Shown here: in pieces, positions 1-12,362 of the stretch
How positions within the stretch are numbered: position 1 is the first letter of the stretch
Layout of the letters: the number at the start of each line of letters is the position of its first letter
Origin: Fremontodendron californicum
Lineage: Eukaryota > Streptophyta > Magnoliopsida > Malvales > Malvaceae
Length of the DNA stretch: 64,000 bases
Assembly: GCA_030761205.1 (NCBI GenBank)
Contig: JAULJL010000048.1
Span: 1,426,001-1,490,000, forward strand
Direction: 5' to 3'
Notes under the pieces: generated by a model
What the model was told of the DNA's origin: nothing
Seen by the model: only the letters and a program-made list of their open reading frames with translations
The model's database searches: none
Program-made: the position numbers and the translations under genes

Positions 1-1430
1 ATCTTTAACATCGTAATTGACATGTTTTGACTTCATCACTTCCAAAATACCTACAAAGCATAAAAACTTAGTAAAATGTCAAAGAACTTAAGAATCAAAG
101 CACAAAGTATAAGGAAATTAAATAGGAAAATGTATGAAATTAAGCACTTATCAAAACGATGAAAAATGGTGTAAAGCAACGTGTAGGCAGATTCGAACTC
201 TGGAGCTTGTTGCAAGGAAAACATGATCTTAAATTCTTTATTCAAGAAAAACTTCTTTCTTGACTTTTGAAGTTGATTTCCATACATTTCTAACGGTAGT
301 TTACTAGTCCAAATCGGACAAGCTTTGGCCATCCAAATCAGTCGAGGAAGTGCGAGAAGATGATAGAAGCGAAGTGCAACAAACTGAGAAGACTGGCACT
401 ACAGCACCAACCAATTCAAGAGTCAGCGCTGCAGTACCATACCTGGAAAAAAAAAACTTAAAAGAAGCCTGCACTTCCCTGATTGCTTGCACGCGAAGTT
501 TCTAACTCTAGGGGTCTAAGGCACTATAAATATGACTCTTTAAGGCTGAAATAAAGGGGAAATTGAGTTCTAAAAACCTAATTCTCTTGAGAGGATAGTA
601 GCCACCAAAAGCTTTCAAGGAGATAAGAAGATTTGTGAAGATTGAAGACTCAAGACTTGACACCCTTTAGTTTTCTCTATTCTCTTCTTTATTTTTCTTG
701 TATTGATGATGATGGTGAAACTCCTTGGATATTTGTTTTCTTTAATTATAATGAACTAAACTTATTTTACTAGGATTGCAATGGAACTCAACATGTAGTT
801 TGAAATTATTTTCTCTCTCTAGCTTGATTTAATGATTTTTTAGTTGTTTGTTCAGTCTTGTTCTTAATGCTTCTAGTTGACTGGCCACCAATTAGATTGA
901 TTTGGTAACCTAAATACAACTTGGAAAAGGGAGTTTAGTGTTAGACATGGATTGAATGACACATGTTTCATATTCATTTATTAGGATGAATTGATCTGCA
1001 TATAGGGTAGAAATATACTTACGTGTCATGTGTAACCATTGTTAGAGCCTAAGCTTAATGAGTTTCTCTTCAATTCAATTATCATAGGAATATAGTTAAT
1101 TGATTAAGAGGGATATTTTTATAATACCATTGAAAGATCCTTATAAATAGATTAGAACTCTAGATTAACAACTCAAGGTCATTAATCAAGTTAAGAGAGT
1201 AAGAGAGGTTCAAGCGATGTGTTGAGGGAAATTGTAATCCTAGGCTTTTCTTATTTAATTTAATCCATCTTTTTAATTTACTTGCCTTTATTATTAGTTT
1301 CTTTTAATTAATTTGATTATCATCTTTAATTATTTGTTTAAATAAGATTAGGTTATTTTAATTTTAGTACTTAGCAAATCTAGTGACAATTCCTTGTGGG
1401 TTCGACTCTTTACTTTAAACTATATTACTT
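1..1430 (+). repeat. Probable decayed LTR/leader of a gypsy-type element
   Basis: No protein-coding gene is supported here. A TATA-like CACTATAAATATG lies near 522-534. It is followed by a long AT-rich, non-coding leader-like stretch. The stretch ends near 1,380-1,420 in a phrase (AATTCCTTGTGGGTTCGACT) of the kind found at the 3' end of the LTR or leader in many plant gypsy elements; compare the CCCTGAGGACTCGACCC phrase near the end of the LTR at 53,417-55,476. I infer an old plus-strand LTR/leader fragment. No terminal repeats, primer site or target duplication could be found, so the boundaries are open. Confidence 0.3.
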
Positions 1431-1895
1431 TTCTCTGAAAGATTCAAAGAGAGTTCAATGGTCGTAAATCGAATTGACAGACTTACCTTTAGAGGTGTTG
1501 TAGCCGAATTCCTTGTCTTTTAGATTGGTGGTACGTTCTTGTTCCTGCCTTCCAATATCTTTTTTGACATCGGGGTGCTCCCTATTGGTGAGCCTTCCAT
1601 TCTAGGCCGAGACCCATTCAAGGGCACGAGGGGCATCAAATCGTTCTCCTAGTTTGGAACTTCGAGCACTTGTAGTTAGAGAATGTTAATGAGTTTAATG
1701 AGAGTGTTCGGGATGTCGAAGTAATTTTTTGACATCAAGCACTTGTTGCTTGGATATTGAATCCTAGGTTCAGTGTTGGGCTCTTGGTTCATCAAACTCC
1801 ATTTAAGCAGGCATTGTTGAATATGTTGGAGTTTGGGCATGTCCTTGAGGTAAATCCACTGTGTCATTGACACATTATTCTCAAGGACCCCTCTA
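1431..1895. other. Unassigned junction sequence next to the truncated chromovirus
   Basis: This stretch lies between the LTR-like remnant and the point where integrase homology stops. On the plus strand, parts read as plausible but stop-interrupted coding sequence (for example around 1,690-1,860). I recognise no family. The minus-strand reading that extends the integrase frame down to 1,676 is an accidental read-through beyond the break, not chromodomain sequence. Confidence 0.3.
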
Positions 1896-3430
1896 GGTAA
1901 ATCCGCTATGGCTACGAGTTCTTCAATATATGCTAACTGGGAGTCTATCTGTGTTGCCTGTGGCTGTAAAACATGTGAATCATCTGAAATGTATTTTCGT
2001 AACATAGACACATGGAATACAGGGTGTACATAGCTCAAGTCTGGAGGCAACGCTAACTCATATGCTATCGCACCTTTACGGCTCAATATCTGGAATGGTC
2101 CAATGTACCTTGGACTCAACTTACCTCGTCTCCCAAATCTCATAACCCCTTTGAAAGGTGAAACTTTTAGGTACACATAATCTCCAACATCAAACTCTAA
2201 CTCACGTCTCCGTTTATCAGCATAGGCCTTTTGCCAATTTTGGGAAACCATAAACTTCTCTCTTATTATTCCAACCTTTTGCACTGCATCTTGCACAATA
2301 TCTGGACCAAGTAGCCGATATTCGCCTGCCTCAAACCAACCAACAGGTGATCTACACTTCCGACCATATAGTGCCTCAAATGGTGCCAGCTGTATACTGA
2401 TGTGGTAACTGTTGTTATAAGCGAACTCAATCAAAGGTAAATGATCATCCCAAGTCCCTTCAAAATCTAATACACAGGCCCGCAACATATCCTCAAGGGT
2501 CTGTATAGTCCTCTCGGATTGTCCATCTGTCTGGGGGTGAAAAGCAGTGCTAAATCGCAATTGCGTACCGAGGGCCTCCTGGAATGATCTCCAAAATCTC
2601 GCTGTAAACTGCGAACCTCTATCTGATATAATCGATAATGGTACACCATGTAAAGGCACAATTCGATCCAAATAAAGCTTAGCATACTTATTAGCTGGAT
2701 AAGTAGTTTTCACTGGAATAAAATGTGCCGACTTAGTCAATCTGTCGACAATCACCCAAATAGAATCATATCCTGTCTTAGTTCTAGGCAAAGCAGTTAC
2801 TAAATCCATGGTAACATGATCCCATTTCCACTCTGGCACTTCAAGGCTCTGCAATAGACCAGCTGGTCTCAAATGTTCAGCCTTTACTTGCTGACATATT
2901 AGGCATTTAGCCACATAATCTGCTACATCACGTTTCATGCCTTGCCACCAGTAGAATTGCTTAAGATCACGGTACATCTTGGTAGCACCAGGATGCATCG
3001 TATATGATGAATTATGTGCTGCATCAAGGATCTTACCTCGAATTCCCTCTATCTCAGGAACTACCAATCGACTATGGAAACGGAGACTTTCCTCTTCATC
3101 TACTTGAAATCCATCGTCTTTACCCTGTTTCACACTAGTTATAGTCTCAGTACAAAAAGCATCGACATGCTGCCTTGCTTTAACTTCCTCTACTAAGGAG
3201 GATCTAACATGTACATGTGCAATAAGTGCACCAGTCCCGATAAAACTCAAGGTAACACCTCTTCTCAAACAATCCTGAATAGCCTTAGCCAACGGTCTCT
3301 TCTCTAGGGACAAGTGAGCCATGCTTCCCATAGATTTACGGCTCAAAGCGTCAGCAACCATGTTGGCTTTACCTGGATGATAAAGGATAGTGCAATCGTA
3401 ATCCTTGAGTAATTTCAACCACCGCCTCTG
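1896..3430 (-). pseudogene. Integrase region of the chromovirus, truncated
   Basis: The frame reads from the RNase H tail (YHPGKANMVADALSRK) into an HHCC zinc-binding domain (H-x3-H, then CLICQQ). The catalytic core follows, with the expected DDE positions in TMDLVTALP, ISDRGSQF and the E of RTIQTLEDML. The C-terminal GPF-type block (PRYIGPFQILSRKG) and HPVFHVSMLRKY are present. After about 1,900 the reading frame continues to 1,676 through unrelated sequence, so the chromodomain that usually directs integration in this clade is absent. The core itself is open, but the loss of the 3' end makes it a pseudogene. Confidence 0.85.
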
Positions 3431-4447
3431 TCATAAATTTAACTCCCGTTGATCAAAAATATATTTTAAACTCTTGTGATCGGCGTATATCTCACATGAT
3501 TGGCCATATAAGTAATGTCTCCATATCTTTAATACAAAGATAATGGCTGCTAACTCCAAATCATGTGTAGGATAATTCTGCTCATGCTTCTTCAACTGCC
3601 TTGAGACATATGCTATAACCTTGTCACCCTGCATTAACACACATCTCAATCCAACCCTGGATGCATCACAATATACAACATATCCACCGGATCCCGTGGG
3701 TAATGTCAAAACTGGAGCAGTAGTCAAACGTTCCTTGAGCTCTAGAAAGCTCCTCTCACATTCGTTTGACCACTCAAACTTGACATCCTTCTGGGTAAAT
3801 CTAGTCAATGGAGCTGCCAATCTCGAAAAATTCTCAACAAACCTCCTGTAATACCCTGCCAGCCCCAAGAAACTCCAAATCTCAGTAACGGTGGTAGGCC
3901 TTTTCCAGTCACGCACTGCCTCCACCTTTTTAGGGTCCACACTAATACCTTCCTTGGATACAATATGTCCAAGGAATCCTACACTACTCAACCAGAACTC
4001 GCACTTTGAAAACTTAGCATATAACTGGTGTGTTCTCAAGGTCTCAAGCACCACCCTAAGATGTTGGCTATGATCATCCTCAGTCGGTGAATACACCAAG
4101 ATATCATCAATAGACACTATCACGAAGTGATCTATATAGGGTTTAAACACCCTGTTCATTAGATCCATAAAAGCTGCAGGGGCGTTAGTCAGTCCAAAAG
4201 ACATTACAAGAAACTCATAGTGCCCATAACGCGTACGAAAAGTAGTCTTAGGCACTTCTTCCCTCCGAATACGGAGCTGATGATAACCTGATCGAAGATC
4301 AATCTTAGAAAAACAACTAGCTCCCTGCAACTGATCAAACAAATCATCAATCCTCGGTAGTGGGTATTTATTTTTAATAGTCATCTTATTAAGTTGCCTA
4401 TAGTCAATACATAGCCGCAGGGATCCATCTTTTTTCTTAACAAACAA
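3431..4447 (-). pseudogene. Reverse transcriptase-RNase H region of the chromovirus
   Basis: The frame carries the RT blocks KKKDGSLRLCIDYRQLNK, PLPRIDDLFDQLQGA, FSKIDLRSGYHQ and the catalytic motif, here SIDDILVYS. The residue before IDD is Ser, where F or Y is usual. An RNase H domain follows (VVYCDASRVG, IYADHKSLKYIF). The frame stops at 3,431-3,433 with TGA exactly where an Arg codon is expected before QRRWLKLL; a CGA to TGA change fits decay of a methylated CpG. The upstream RT N-terminus lies in another frame (near 4,450-4,470), so there is also a frameshift. Confidence 0.85.
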
Positions 4448-4449
4448 TA

Positions 4450-5587
4450 CTGGAGCACCCAGGGTGAAGTACTCGGGCGTATGAATCCTTTGTCCAACAA
4501 ATCCTGAAGTTGTACCTTCAATTCCCTCAGTTCAAGGGGAGCCATACGGTAAGGGGAAATTGAAAGAGGCTGGGTTCCTGGCAACACATCAATACAGAAC
4601 TCAATCTCTCGCTCAGGAGGCAGTCCGGGTAACTCCTCTGGAAATACATCTGGAAACTCAGATATTACTGGTATCTTATCCAAATCCGGAACCTTGCCTT
4701 CAATATCGCACACATAGGCTAAATAGCCCTGACAGCCACTGTTTAACAACTTCTCAGCTTTTAATACCGATATCATTCTTGTTGTATTCATACTTCGATC
4801 TCCCTGATATTTTAAAACTAATTTTCCTGGTATCTGGAAGGTAATAACCTTCTCGAAACAATCTAACACAGCATAATTGGCAGCTAGCCAATCCATGCCC
4901 AATATCACATCAAATTCTAGAATATCTAGTATCACTAGATCGGCTATGAACACCTCCCCGCCAATCTCAATATCACACCCTTTCAAAACTCGACTAACTA
5001 CATACTCTACCCCGACAGGTGTTGAAACTAGCAAAGGTTCATTTAACTCACTAACATCTCTGAACAAAATATCCACAAACCGAGGGTAAATAAATGAATG
5101 GGTGGGTGGCACCCGGATCAAATAAAGCATGTGCAGACTGTAAACAAACCATAATAGTATCTGTCACAACTGCATTGGATGCCTGGACATCCCTAGGTGT
5201 CAGTGCAAAAACTCGAGCCTGCCTCCTGCCGCCTGACGTCTGTCCCCTACCAGCAGATTGCTGTCCCCGACCCTGAGTACCTCTACCAGCCTACTGTGCG
5301 ACTGATCCTGCTGACTGCCCTGGTGCAGCTGTAGCTGGGAGTGGAGCTACTATTGATGGGAGTGAGCCAAAACCCAATGGGCAGTCTCTCCTCATGTGCC
5401 CCGATTTACCGCATCTAAAACATAAATCTGATCTCCAACATACGCCTCTATGTCGGCGTCCACAAATCTGACATAATGAGGTAGAAGCTCCCCCAGTAGT
5501 AGTAGCAGCTGATGTACTCTGAGGGCGACCACCAGGCCTATACTAACTGTTTTGACCCCAGTCCCTCTGTACACCACTAGTAGATGC
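4450..5587 (-). pseudogene. CCHC knuckle, aspartic protease and RT N-terminus of the chromovirus
   Basis: A retroviral-type zinc knuckle CFRCGKSGHMRRDC (C-x2-C-x4-H-x4-C) is read at 5,422-5,381. The aspartic protease active site reads DPGATHSFI near 5,110-5,080, followed by the flap and helix region (VILGMDWL). The RT N-terminal linker is next (SPYRMAPLELRELKVQLQDLLD, GFIRPSTSPW). The reading then shifts frame before the RT core. An in-frame stop lies near 5,290. These are relics of one gag-pol polyprotein. Confidence 0.8.
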
Positions 5588-6517
5588 CTATCCTCTAGAC
5601 ACGATACCACCAACTGGCCCTGATAACCCTATCGCCCTAGAACCCTGTCCACCAAATCTGGGCCTCTTTTGTGGGCCCCTATCACTCTGCCTATCTCGGG
5701 CTCGCTGCTCGAACCTCAGAGCAGAATTTAGTACCTCAGCATATGTGGATGTCTCTGTCAACTGAACTGACCTAAACAAATACTCCTGAAGACCATCCAC
5801 AAACCTCTTAGCTCTCTCATACTCGGTGGATACCAACTGTGGCGCATATACAGAAAGATCAGAAAATCGAATATCATAATCAGTCACAGTCATGGTCTCT
5901 GTCTGCTTTAGCTGCTCGAATTCGTGAGCCCTAGCCTCGCGAACACTCTGTGGTAAGAACCTACGAAGAAACTCAGTACAAAATTCTGGCCACGCTAATG
6001 GAGGATCAGTAGCTCGTCGTCTCTTAAGCAAGGTCGTATACCACGTCCCAGCTATACTCCTAAGCTGGAAACTAATTAACTCCACAGATCGAACCGGAGA
6101 ACATCCCAATGATATGAACAATCTACTGCATTGATCCAAAAAGTCATTGGGATCTGCATTAGCATCCTTTCCTGTAAACAAAGGTGGTTGATTCTTCTTA
6201 AACTCAGATAACGAAACCTGAAGGTATCCCTCTGGTCGGCCCTGCTCTGACTCTACCGGTGCAGCTGTCGGCTGTGCCTGTGCCTGCTGGGCCTGATCTA
6301 GTTTCCTCTGTTGCTCTGCCTGGTGTAATACCTCATCCATTTTAGCATCCATCCTGTCAAATCTCATCTCCGTCTCTGTAGTATCCCTAGTAGAAGTCCT
6401 ACTACTTTCCCCACTCTGGCCTCTAATCTCAGGGCCAGCAGAAATCTGATCCGGGACCTCAAGCTCTCGGTCCCTTGATTTATCTCTAGGTCTACGAGTT
6501 CTTGTTTGGGGAGGCAT
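5588..6517 (-). pseudogene. gag of the chromovirus
   Basis: I place the start at the ATG at 6,517-6,515 (MPPQTRTRRPRDK), a usual Tekay-type gag N-terminus, rather than the upstream codon that opens the frame at 6,574. The retrotransposon gag core (nucleocapsid precursor) is clear: DFLDQCSRLFISLGC, AGTWYTTLLKRR, WPEFCTEFLRRFLPQSVR, AHEFEQLKQ and RFVDGLQEYLFRSV. The frame ends at TAG (5,588-5,590), short of the zinc knuckle, which is in another frame downstream. The gag is therefore cut off from its nucleic-acid-binding tail. Confidence 0.8.
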
Positions 6518-6727
6518 CGTATCTAGAAAATAAACATATGTCAGTAACTCCATAATATTATTTATAAAGTTCAATATGTGCTAGCTAGCTTAAAAATCAC
6601 CGGACGTATCAGCATGTGACGATGCACACCCGTAGGGGTAGTACACTACTTACCGATATCCCGAGATTACTTGTAAGCAATGCACCACTACCCTACCCCT
6701 TTTTGCAGTCACTGACCTCTAGACCAT

Positions 6728-6739
6728 GCTCTGATACCA
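6728..6739 (-). promoter_or_regulatory. Primer-binding site (initiator Met-tRNA type)
   Basis: The minus-strand reading is TGGTATCAGAGC, the usual plant LTR-retrotransposon primer site for initiator tRNA-Met. It sits four bases from the LTR edge (6,744), which fixes both the orientation and the LTR boundary. Confidence 0.9.
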
Positions 6740-7610
6740 CCTTTGTCACACCCCAAATTCAGGGCATGTGACCGGCTAGAGACAAGGTATGCCCCTGCCT
6801 CCGAAGCCTGACTATACTCATTAAACCAAATCAAAGAAAATTTTGGCATAATCTCGCCCTACAAGGGGGTTTACCGCTCAATCATCAACATTCACAATGT
6901 AATAATTTATCAACACATGACATCTCGGTTTGCACGCCTCCGATAGGGAGTAACCGAAATGCCCCGCAGCAGACTCAACCTTTATGACATCTTATATACA
7001 AACATACATTTATAATATATCATAACAAAATGAACATCACCGTGTCATACCAGGCATCTAAGACTGATATACGTCATACATCACTTAATTACATCCGCTT
7101 ACAAAATATACAGTACATATTCAACATACACAAAATACAGAGGACCCATAGTACCCTAGTGACTGCAAAATGTACCCTACCATCGCCACTGCTTACCACG
7201 TCTTGGGTCAATTCGCTCACCACAAGTATGTGAGCAGCTAGCTATCCGGAATCTGGGAAGAGCTGGGTCTATTAGAATCTGAAAAAAAATGAAAATAAAT
7301 GGAGTCGAAAAACTCAGTGAGCATAAGGTAACTAGGAAGAGTACTTGGAAATTTTGTACTTCCTTTCTTGACCATTAAAGTATAAACATGACATATCAAG
7401 TATGACTAATTAACTGAAAAGTAATATTTAAAAATTGTTCCGGGACTTATAAAAATTATTTGTCCTATATGAAATCTTCTACACTGAGTGCTGAATATAA
7501 ATAAGCCATTGGCCAGCCTAAATTGATAGCCAAAAATATTTAACAATCGATTTTACGTGTATACCTCCACAATTATTAATGAAGAATTTCTCATGTCTAT
7601 ATCATCAAAA

Positions 7611-7885
7611 CATCCCGGACTTATACCAGCCCGTACAACAATAGCATCCCGGACTTCACCTTGTCCGTACAATATTAGCATCCCGGACATGACCCTGTCC
7701 GTATAATAATAGCATCCTGGACATGACCCTGTCCGTACAATAATAACATCCCGGACATCACCCTGTCCGTATAATAATAGCATCCCGGACATTACCCTGT
7801 CCGTACAATAATAGCATCCCGGACATCACCTTGTCCATACAATAATAGCATCCCGGACATCACCTTGTCCGTACAATAATAGCAT
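7611..7885. repeat. 34-bp tandem array in the chromovirus LTR, about 8 units
   Basis: Head-to-tail units have the core CCCGGACATGACCCTGTCCG and a spacer TATAATAATAGCAT. Each core is an imperfect inverted repeat (CCCGGACA...TGTCCG), so each unit could fold. Units differ by one to three bases. There are no unique spacers between repeats, so this is not CRISPR-like. Confidence 0.9.
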
Positions 7886-7913
7886 GATATATTAATTCTC
7901 TAATATCATGGAG

Positions 7914-7914
<1 letters not shown>

Positions 7915-7952
<38 letters not shown>
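7915..7952. repeat. (TA)n microsatellite
   Basis: A run of about 19 TA dinucleotides follows the 34-bp array inside the LTR. Confidence 0.95.
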
Positions 7953-7953
<1 letters not shown>

Positions 7954-9643
7954 TATGCTAGGAAACAATCTCTACACCTCAAAGCATTACAGTTCACTTT
8001 TTTTATCAAACAACTTATATGCATAACCTTTTAATCTACAATATCTAATTACCCTTAAATACTCAACCATCCTATACAATATCATTCATTATTATTCAAC
8101 TCCACACTTACGCCTTTGATCCGCGTAAGGTTCGAAACTTACCATTTTTGTAATCCGAGCAATCTTTCGTGTTTCAATAACCATATCAGTCAACAATGCA
8201 TATAAAACAACAACTACTTCCTAGATTAACCTAAATACTCACTGTGTTAGTCCGAGTGTTAAAGCAGCACTTTCGTGGCTTTGTCGCGATTTCAGGCGAA
8301 CTCTGCAATATGAGTACCTATGGCATCATCAAGATATTCTGTGAATATTTCTCAACTATGGGACATTCAAATTCTAACTATTTATTCTAGTTAGCTGCTA
8401 TTCAAAATTTTCCAACTTAAGAATTTTTACAAATAAATTTCTACACTTAGCTCGAGTCAAAATTCGGAGCAACAATCAACTGAAAAGTTGCTCACACAAT
8501 AACAACGAAGCTAACGGTGGCCTCGGACAACCAAGGAAGGTGGAGGCACCACCTCATGGGCAAGCTAGGGTTTTTGCCAAGCTTGTTTTAGCCTCTAAAT
8601 TTGATTCAAAGCTATCCAATACTAATTTACGGTTTAAGGAGGTGGAGGAACACCTCCCGTAATGGAAAAAGTGGCGGCCACATGGTGATTCATCACCACC
8701 AATTTTCAGCCAAAATGATTTCTTATAGATAGAGACAAATTCTTCAAAATCTAATATCAAAATCAAGCTTAGAACATGAAATTACCTATGGGTTAGTGAG
8801 ATCCTTGCAAAATTTGGTGATTTCCCTTGAAATTTGAAGGAAAGAGAAAGCTTTAGTAAGCTTTAATGGAGTTTTTGGTGAGAAAATGCCTAAAGGCATC
8901 AAAAATAAGAAGAAGACGTTGCGTCTTCTTATTGGGGCTAAAAACCTATGGGAAATTATCCCATGTTCCTCATCTTGCCTAAGTTTGGTCAAAAGAGTTG
9001 ACCAACTTTGACTTTTTTGCACATGCCCTACAGAACGTGATGTTCGGGATTTCGTTTTTCATTTTTCTCAACATATTCATGTTTCTTGGGTGTTAACACA
9101 TCTATCCATGTGTTCGGATCGATAACAAGAATTTTTGAACCTCGTTTTTCGGGAAAAGTACGACAATGTCACAATTTTCCAATTTTATCGAATCTAGTCT
9201 CGTTTTTTTTCTAATGCCAAATATTAGATCCAAATGTCATATTAACATATTATATAGTCAAAAATCCTATTTATACCATTTCTCGGACTAAAAATGAAAA
9301 TGGGTGTAAAATGACCAAATACCCTTAATGCATATTTTTTTTGAATTTGATGCCGATTGTTGCTCTGATAATAGGTATGGGTTCTATATAGTATATTCTC
9401 ATCATATCCACTCAATTTATCATATTTTATGGAATTTTCCCCTTCCCGATTTTAGTCTGAATTTTAAACTATTTTAGGGTCAGATCGTTTAACCACATGA
9501 TTTAACCTCCAATTCTATAATCTATCATACAACATGTATACCACATGATAGCCCGTCCTTCCTAGCGACTTTACATGTGTAGTTCCGAGCCATTAGAATG
9601 TTATAGGAGACCCAAGTCATCTCTGGCTTACGAGGGTCTCACA

Positions 9644-10948
9644 TTTTAGCCTCTAAATTTTGATTCAAAGCTATCTTATACTAATTTATGGTTTAAGGAA
9701 GCGGAGGAACACCTCTCGTGGCGGAAAAAAATTGTGACAACATGGTGGTTCACCACCACCAATTTTTAGCCCACATGGTTTCTCATAGAACATATAACAT
9801 CAAAATCAATCTTAGAACATGAAGTTACCTGTGGGTTGTGAAATCTTTGAAAATTTTGGTAATTTGCCTAGTAAACGGAGGAGAGAGAAAGCTTGGAAGC
9901 AAGCTTCCTCTCTTTTTTTCTCTCTTTTTTGGTTTTCATGTGAAAATGGGGGAGGAAGAAGTCTGATTTTCAGACTTAATAAGTGAGCCATGGTCAAATG
10001 ACCATTTTGCCCCTGTTTTGTCTTTTAGTACCTTAGCGGGCCAACGTATAATTTTAACGTTCGGAAGCCCTTTTTCACTTTTCTTAACACTGATATGTTC
10101 CAAATATGATAATATACTAATCAGCATATTCGGGTAATTTTTCGATATCCTGAAACCCAAATCCGGGCCTTGGAGCGCCAACGGGTCAATATTTTGACTT
10201 TTTCGATTTTAGCCTCGATTTTTGTTCTGATTTCACCAATAGCTTGCTAACATCATTTTATGTCTATATTAATCCATTGATCCATTTAAAACCTTTTTCA
10301 GACCTTCTCGCGGTCAGTTCTCGGTTTTTATTCCTTTAGGTTACTTAAGGACGTATCCGGTTTTGAACTTTGTTTTTGATTTTTCTTGTCACATAATCCT
10401 CATATGTTATAACATATGTCCATGTGTTCGGATCAGTTCCAAAAAAATCCCAAACCATGTTTTTACGATAATTTACACCAGCGTCACTAAATGACGAATT
10501 AGACAATTTTAGCTATCGGATTTGATTTTAATGTCCAATTTTTGATATAAACCTCATATTATGATCCTATATGATCACTTAGTCCATTGGTACCATTTAC
10601 GGACTAAAAACAAAATTTTGGCTAAAATAACCAAAATACCCATGGTTCATATTTTACCGATTTTTCTGCTGATTCTTGTTCTAACAGTCTCAAATAATGT
10701 TATATCACATATCAATACTATGTGAAGTTAAATGATCACATTTACGGACTTTCCCTTTTCCTGACTTTTAGTCAATTTGGGGTTAAATCACTTGATCACT
10801 CAATTAAACCCCCAACTCTACAATTTATCATACAACATGTATACCACATGGTAGCCCATCCTTTCTATAGGCATTTCAAAGTTTAACCTCGAGCCATCCG
10901 CATGTTATAATTGTCTCAAATTGATCTCATACTTACGAGGGTCTTACA
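9644..10948 (-). repeat. Partial second LTR of the same chromovirus family
   Basis: The sequence begins TTTAGCCTCTAAATTTTG and follows the same course as 8,587-9,643, with many substitutions. It ends in ACTTACGAGGGTCTTACA, the same type of edge as the neighbouring LTR. It abuts Tat-element RNase H sequence at 10,949, so this LTR edge marks an insertion into the Tat element. The missing first part may have been split off by insertion of the younger element at 9,643. Confidence 0.75.
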
Positions 10949-10950
10949 AG

Positions 10951-11566
10951 GCCGACCCCTCATCCGAGAATGCTGGATGACCTGTCGACGTACAGCTCCC
11001 AAGCTGTGGTGTCCACTCTTTCTTCCTCAAGAGATGTAGGCGTACACTCTGCCACAAAGTCTGCGAGGATTTGCAACTTCAGTTCCGTTCGCGGCTTGAT
11101 GTAAAGATCAAACTCGCTCAGGTCAATTGCCTATTTCATGATTCTTCCTGAGACTTCGGCCTTCTGTAGGACTTGGCGCAACGGCTGGTCGGTCAGGACC
11201 GTGATGGTATGTGCTTGGAAATAAGGCCTTAGCTTACGCGCCGAGATGAAAACGACGAGGGCTAGCTTCTCCAGCTTGTGCTATTTTGTTTTCGCTCGCT
11301 ATAGTACTATACTCACAAAGTATATGGGTTTTTGGCTTCTGTCCTCCTCCTTTACTAAAGCAGCACTGACCGTTTCATTGGTCATTGAGACGTACAAATA
11401 TAGCATGTCATTATGCGTTGGCTTCGTCAACAGTGGGGGAGAGGACAAGAAGTCCTTGAATTGTTAGAAGGCATCTTCACATTGGCTCGTCCATTCAAAG
11501 CTCTTATTTCCCTTCAAAATTTTGAAGAAATGAAGACATTTTTTCGCAAACTTGGACATAAAACAA
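10951..11566 (-). pseudogene. RNase H fragment of the Tat element
   Basis: Translation of the minus strand gives broken but recognisable Tat RNase H-type phrases (a KPTHNDMLYLYVSMT-like block, then TVLTDQPLRQVLQK) with several internal stops. The fragment ends at the chromovirus LTR edge. Confidence 0.55.
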
Positions 11567-12300
11567 CTAAGGGCCGCGACTCTTCTTGTTAGATTTAGGG
11601 TTGGCCATATCGATGATGGCTCTTATCTTTTCAAGACTTGCCTCTATCCCCCGTTGTGTTACCATGAATTCGAGGAACTTCCCCGATGATATGCCAAATT
11701 CACACTTGGAGGGATTCAGCTTCATGCCATACTTCCTAAGAACACTAAAGGATTCAGCTACATCTATTATATGGTCGCGAGGGTCTGTGCTCTTGACGAG
11801 CATGTCATCAACGTAGACCTCCATGTTTCTCCTGATCTGGTGCTCGAAGACCTTATTGACCAACTTTTGGTAAGTGGCACCTACGTTTTTTAGCCTGAAA
11901 GGCATAACCTTGTAACAGTAGGTGCTTCCCTCAGTGATGAATGACATCTTCTCTTCATCTCCCCTTGCCATCCGGATCTGGTTGTATCTAGAGTAGGCGT
12001 CCATGAAACTTAAAAGTCCTTGTCCTGCGCTTCCATCCACCAATTTATCAATGTTTGGAAGCGGGAAACTATCCTTCGAACACGCTTTGTTGAGGTCGGT
12101 GAAGTCCACGCACATCCTCCAGTTCTTATTGGCCTTCTTGACTATCACCACGTTGGCCAACCATTGTGGCTAGTGGACTTCCCTGATGAAGTTAGCATCT
12201 AGGAGCTTTTTTACCTCCTCGTCAATGGCTTGTTTCCTTTCGGGCACGAAGAGCCGCTTCTTCTGTCATATGGGTTTGTAAGTGGGATCTACATTCAAGT
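11567..12300 (-). pseudogene. Reverse transcriptase fragment of the Tat element
   Basis: The open part (12,160-11,567) carries NWRMCVDFTDLNKACSKD, SFPLPNIDKLVDGSAGQ, LLSFMDAYSRYNQIRM and YCYKVMPFRLKNVGATYQ. The catalytic YVDDMLVKS is present (Y/F-x-DD intact). The N-terminal part up to about 12,300 is in another frame with stops (for example around 12,170 and 12,265). This is Tat-lineage RT with frameshifts. Confidence 0.8.
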
Positions 12301-12362
12301 GGTGTACTATCACATCGTGGTCTATGATGGGCATGTCCGCGGCTATCCAAGCGAACACATCA

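Larger units (their letters stand above)
1896..9643 (-). mobile_element. Decayed Tekay/Del-type chromovirus, 5' LTR to integrase
   Basis: On the minus strand the order is: LTR (9,643-6,744), primer site (6,739-6,728), gag, CCHC knuckle and aspartic protease, reverse transcriptase-RNase H, and zinc-finger integrase. This is the Ty3/gypsy order. Phrases such as LFDPGATHSFI and FHPQTDGQSERT match the Tekay/Del chromovirus clade. The 3' end is gone: homology stops near 1,900, just after the HPVFHVSMLRKY block and before where a chromodomain would lie, and no 3' LTR is present in the window. Several frameshifts and stops show it is dead. It abuts another LTR fragment of the same family at 9,644. 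Confidence 0.85.
6744..9643 (-). repeat. 5' LTR of the chromovirus (2.9 kb)
   Basis: The plus-strand edges are TGTCACACCCC at 6,744 and GAGGGTCTCACA at 9,643. Read on the minus strand, this is an LTR running TG...CA that ends four bases before the primer site. It contains a 34-bp tandem array (7,611-7,885) and a TA microsatellite. From 8,587 onward it is closely similar to 9,644-10,948, which proves a second copy of the same LTR family alongside. No partner 3' LTR survives, so its age cannot be read here. Confidence 0.8.

Noticed and set aside
7611..7885. Regular 34-bp repeats that could be mistaken for a CRISPR array
   Set aside because: Units are contiguous, with no unique spacers, and lie in the LTR of a plant retrotransposon.
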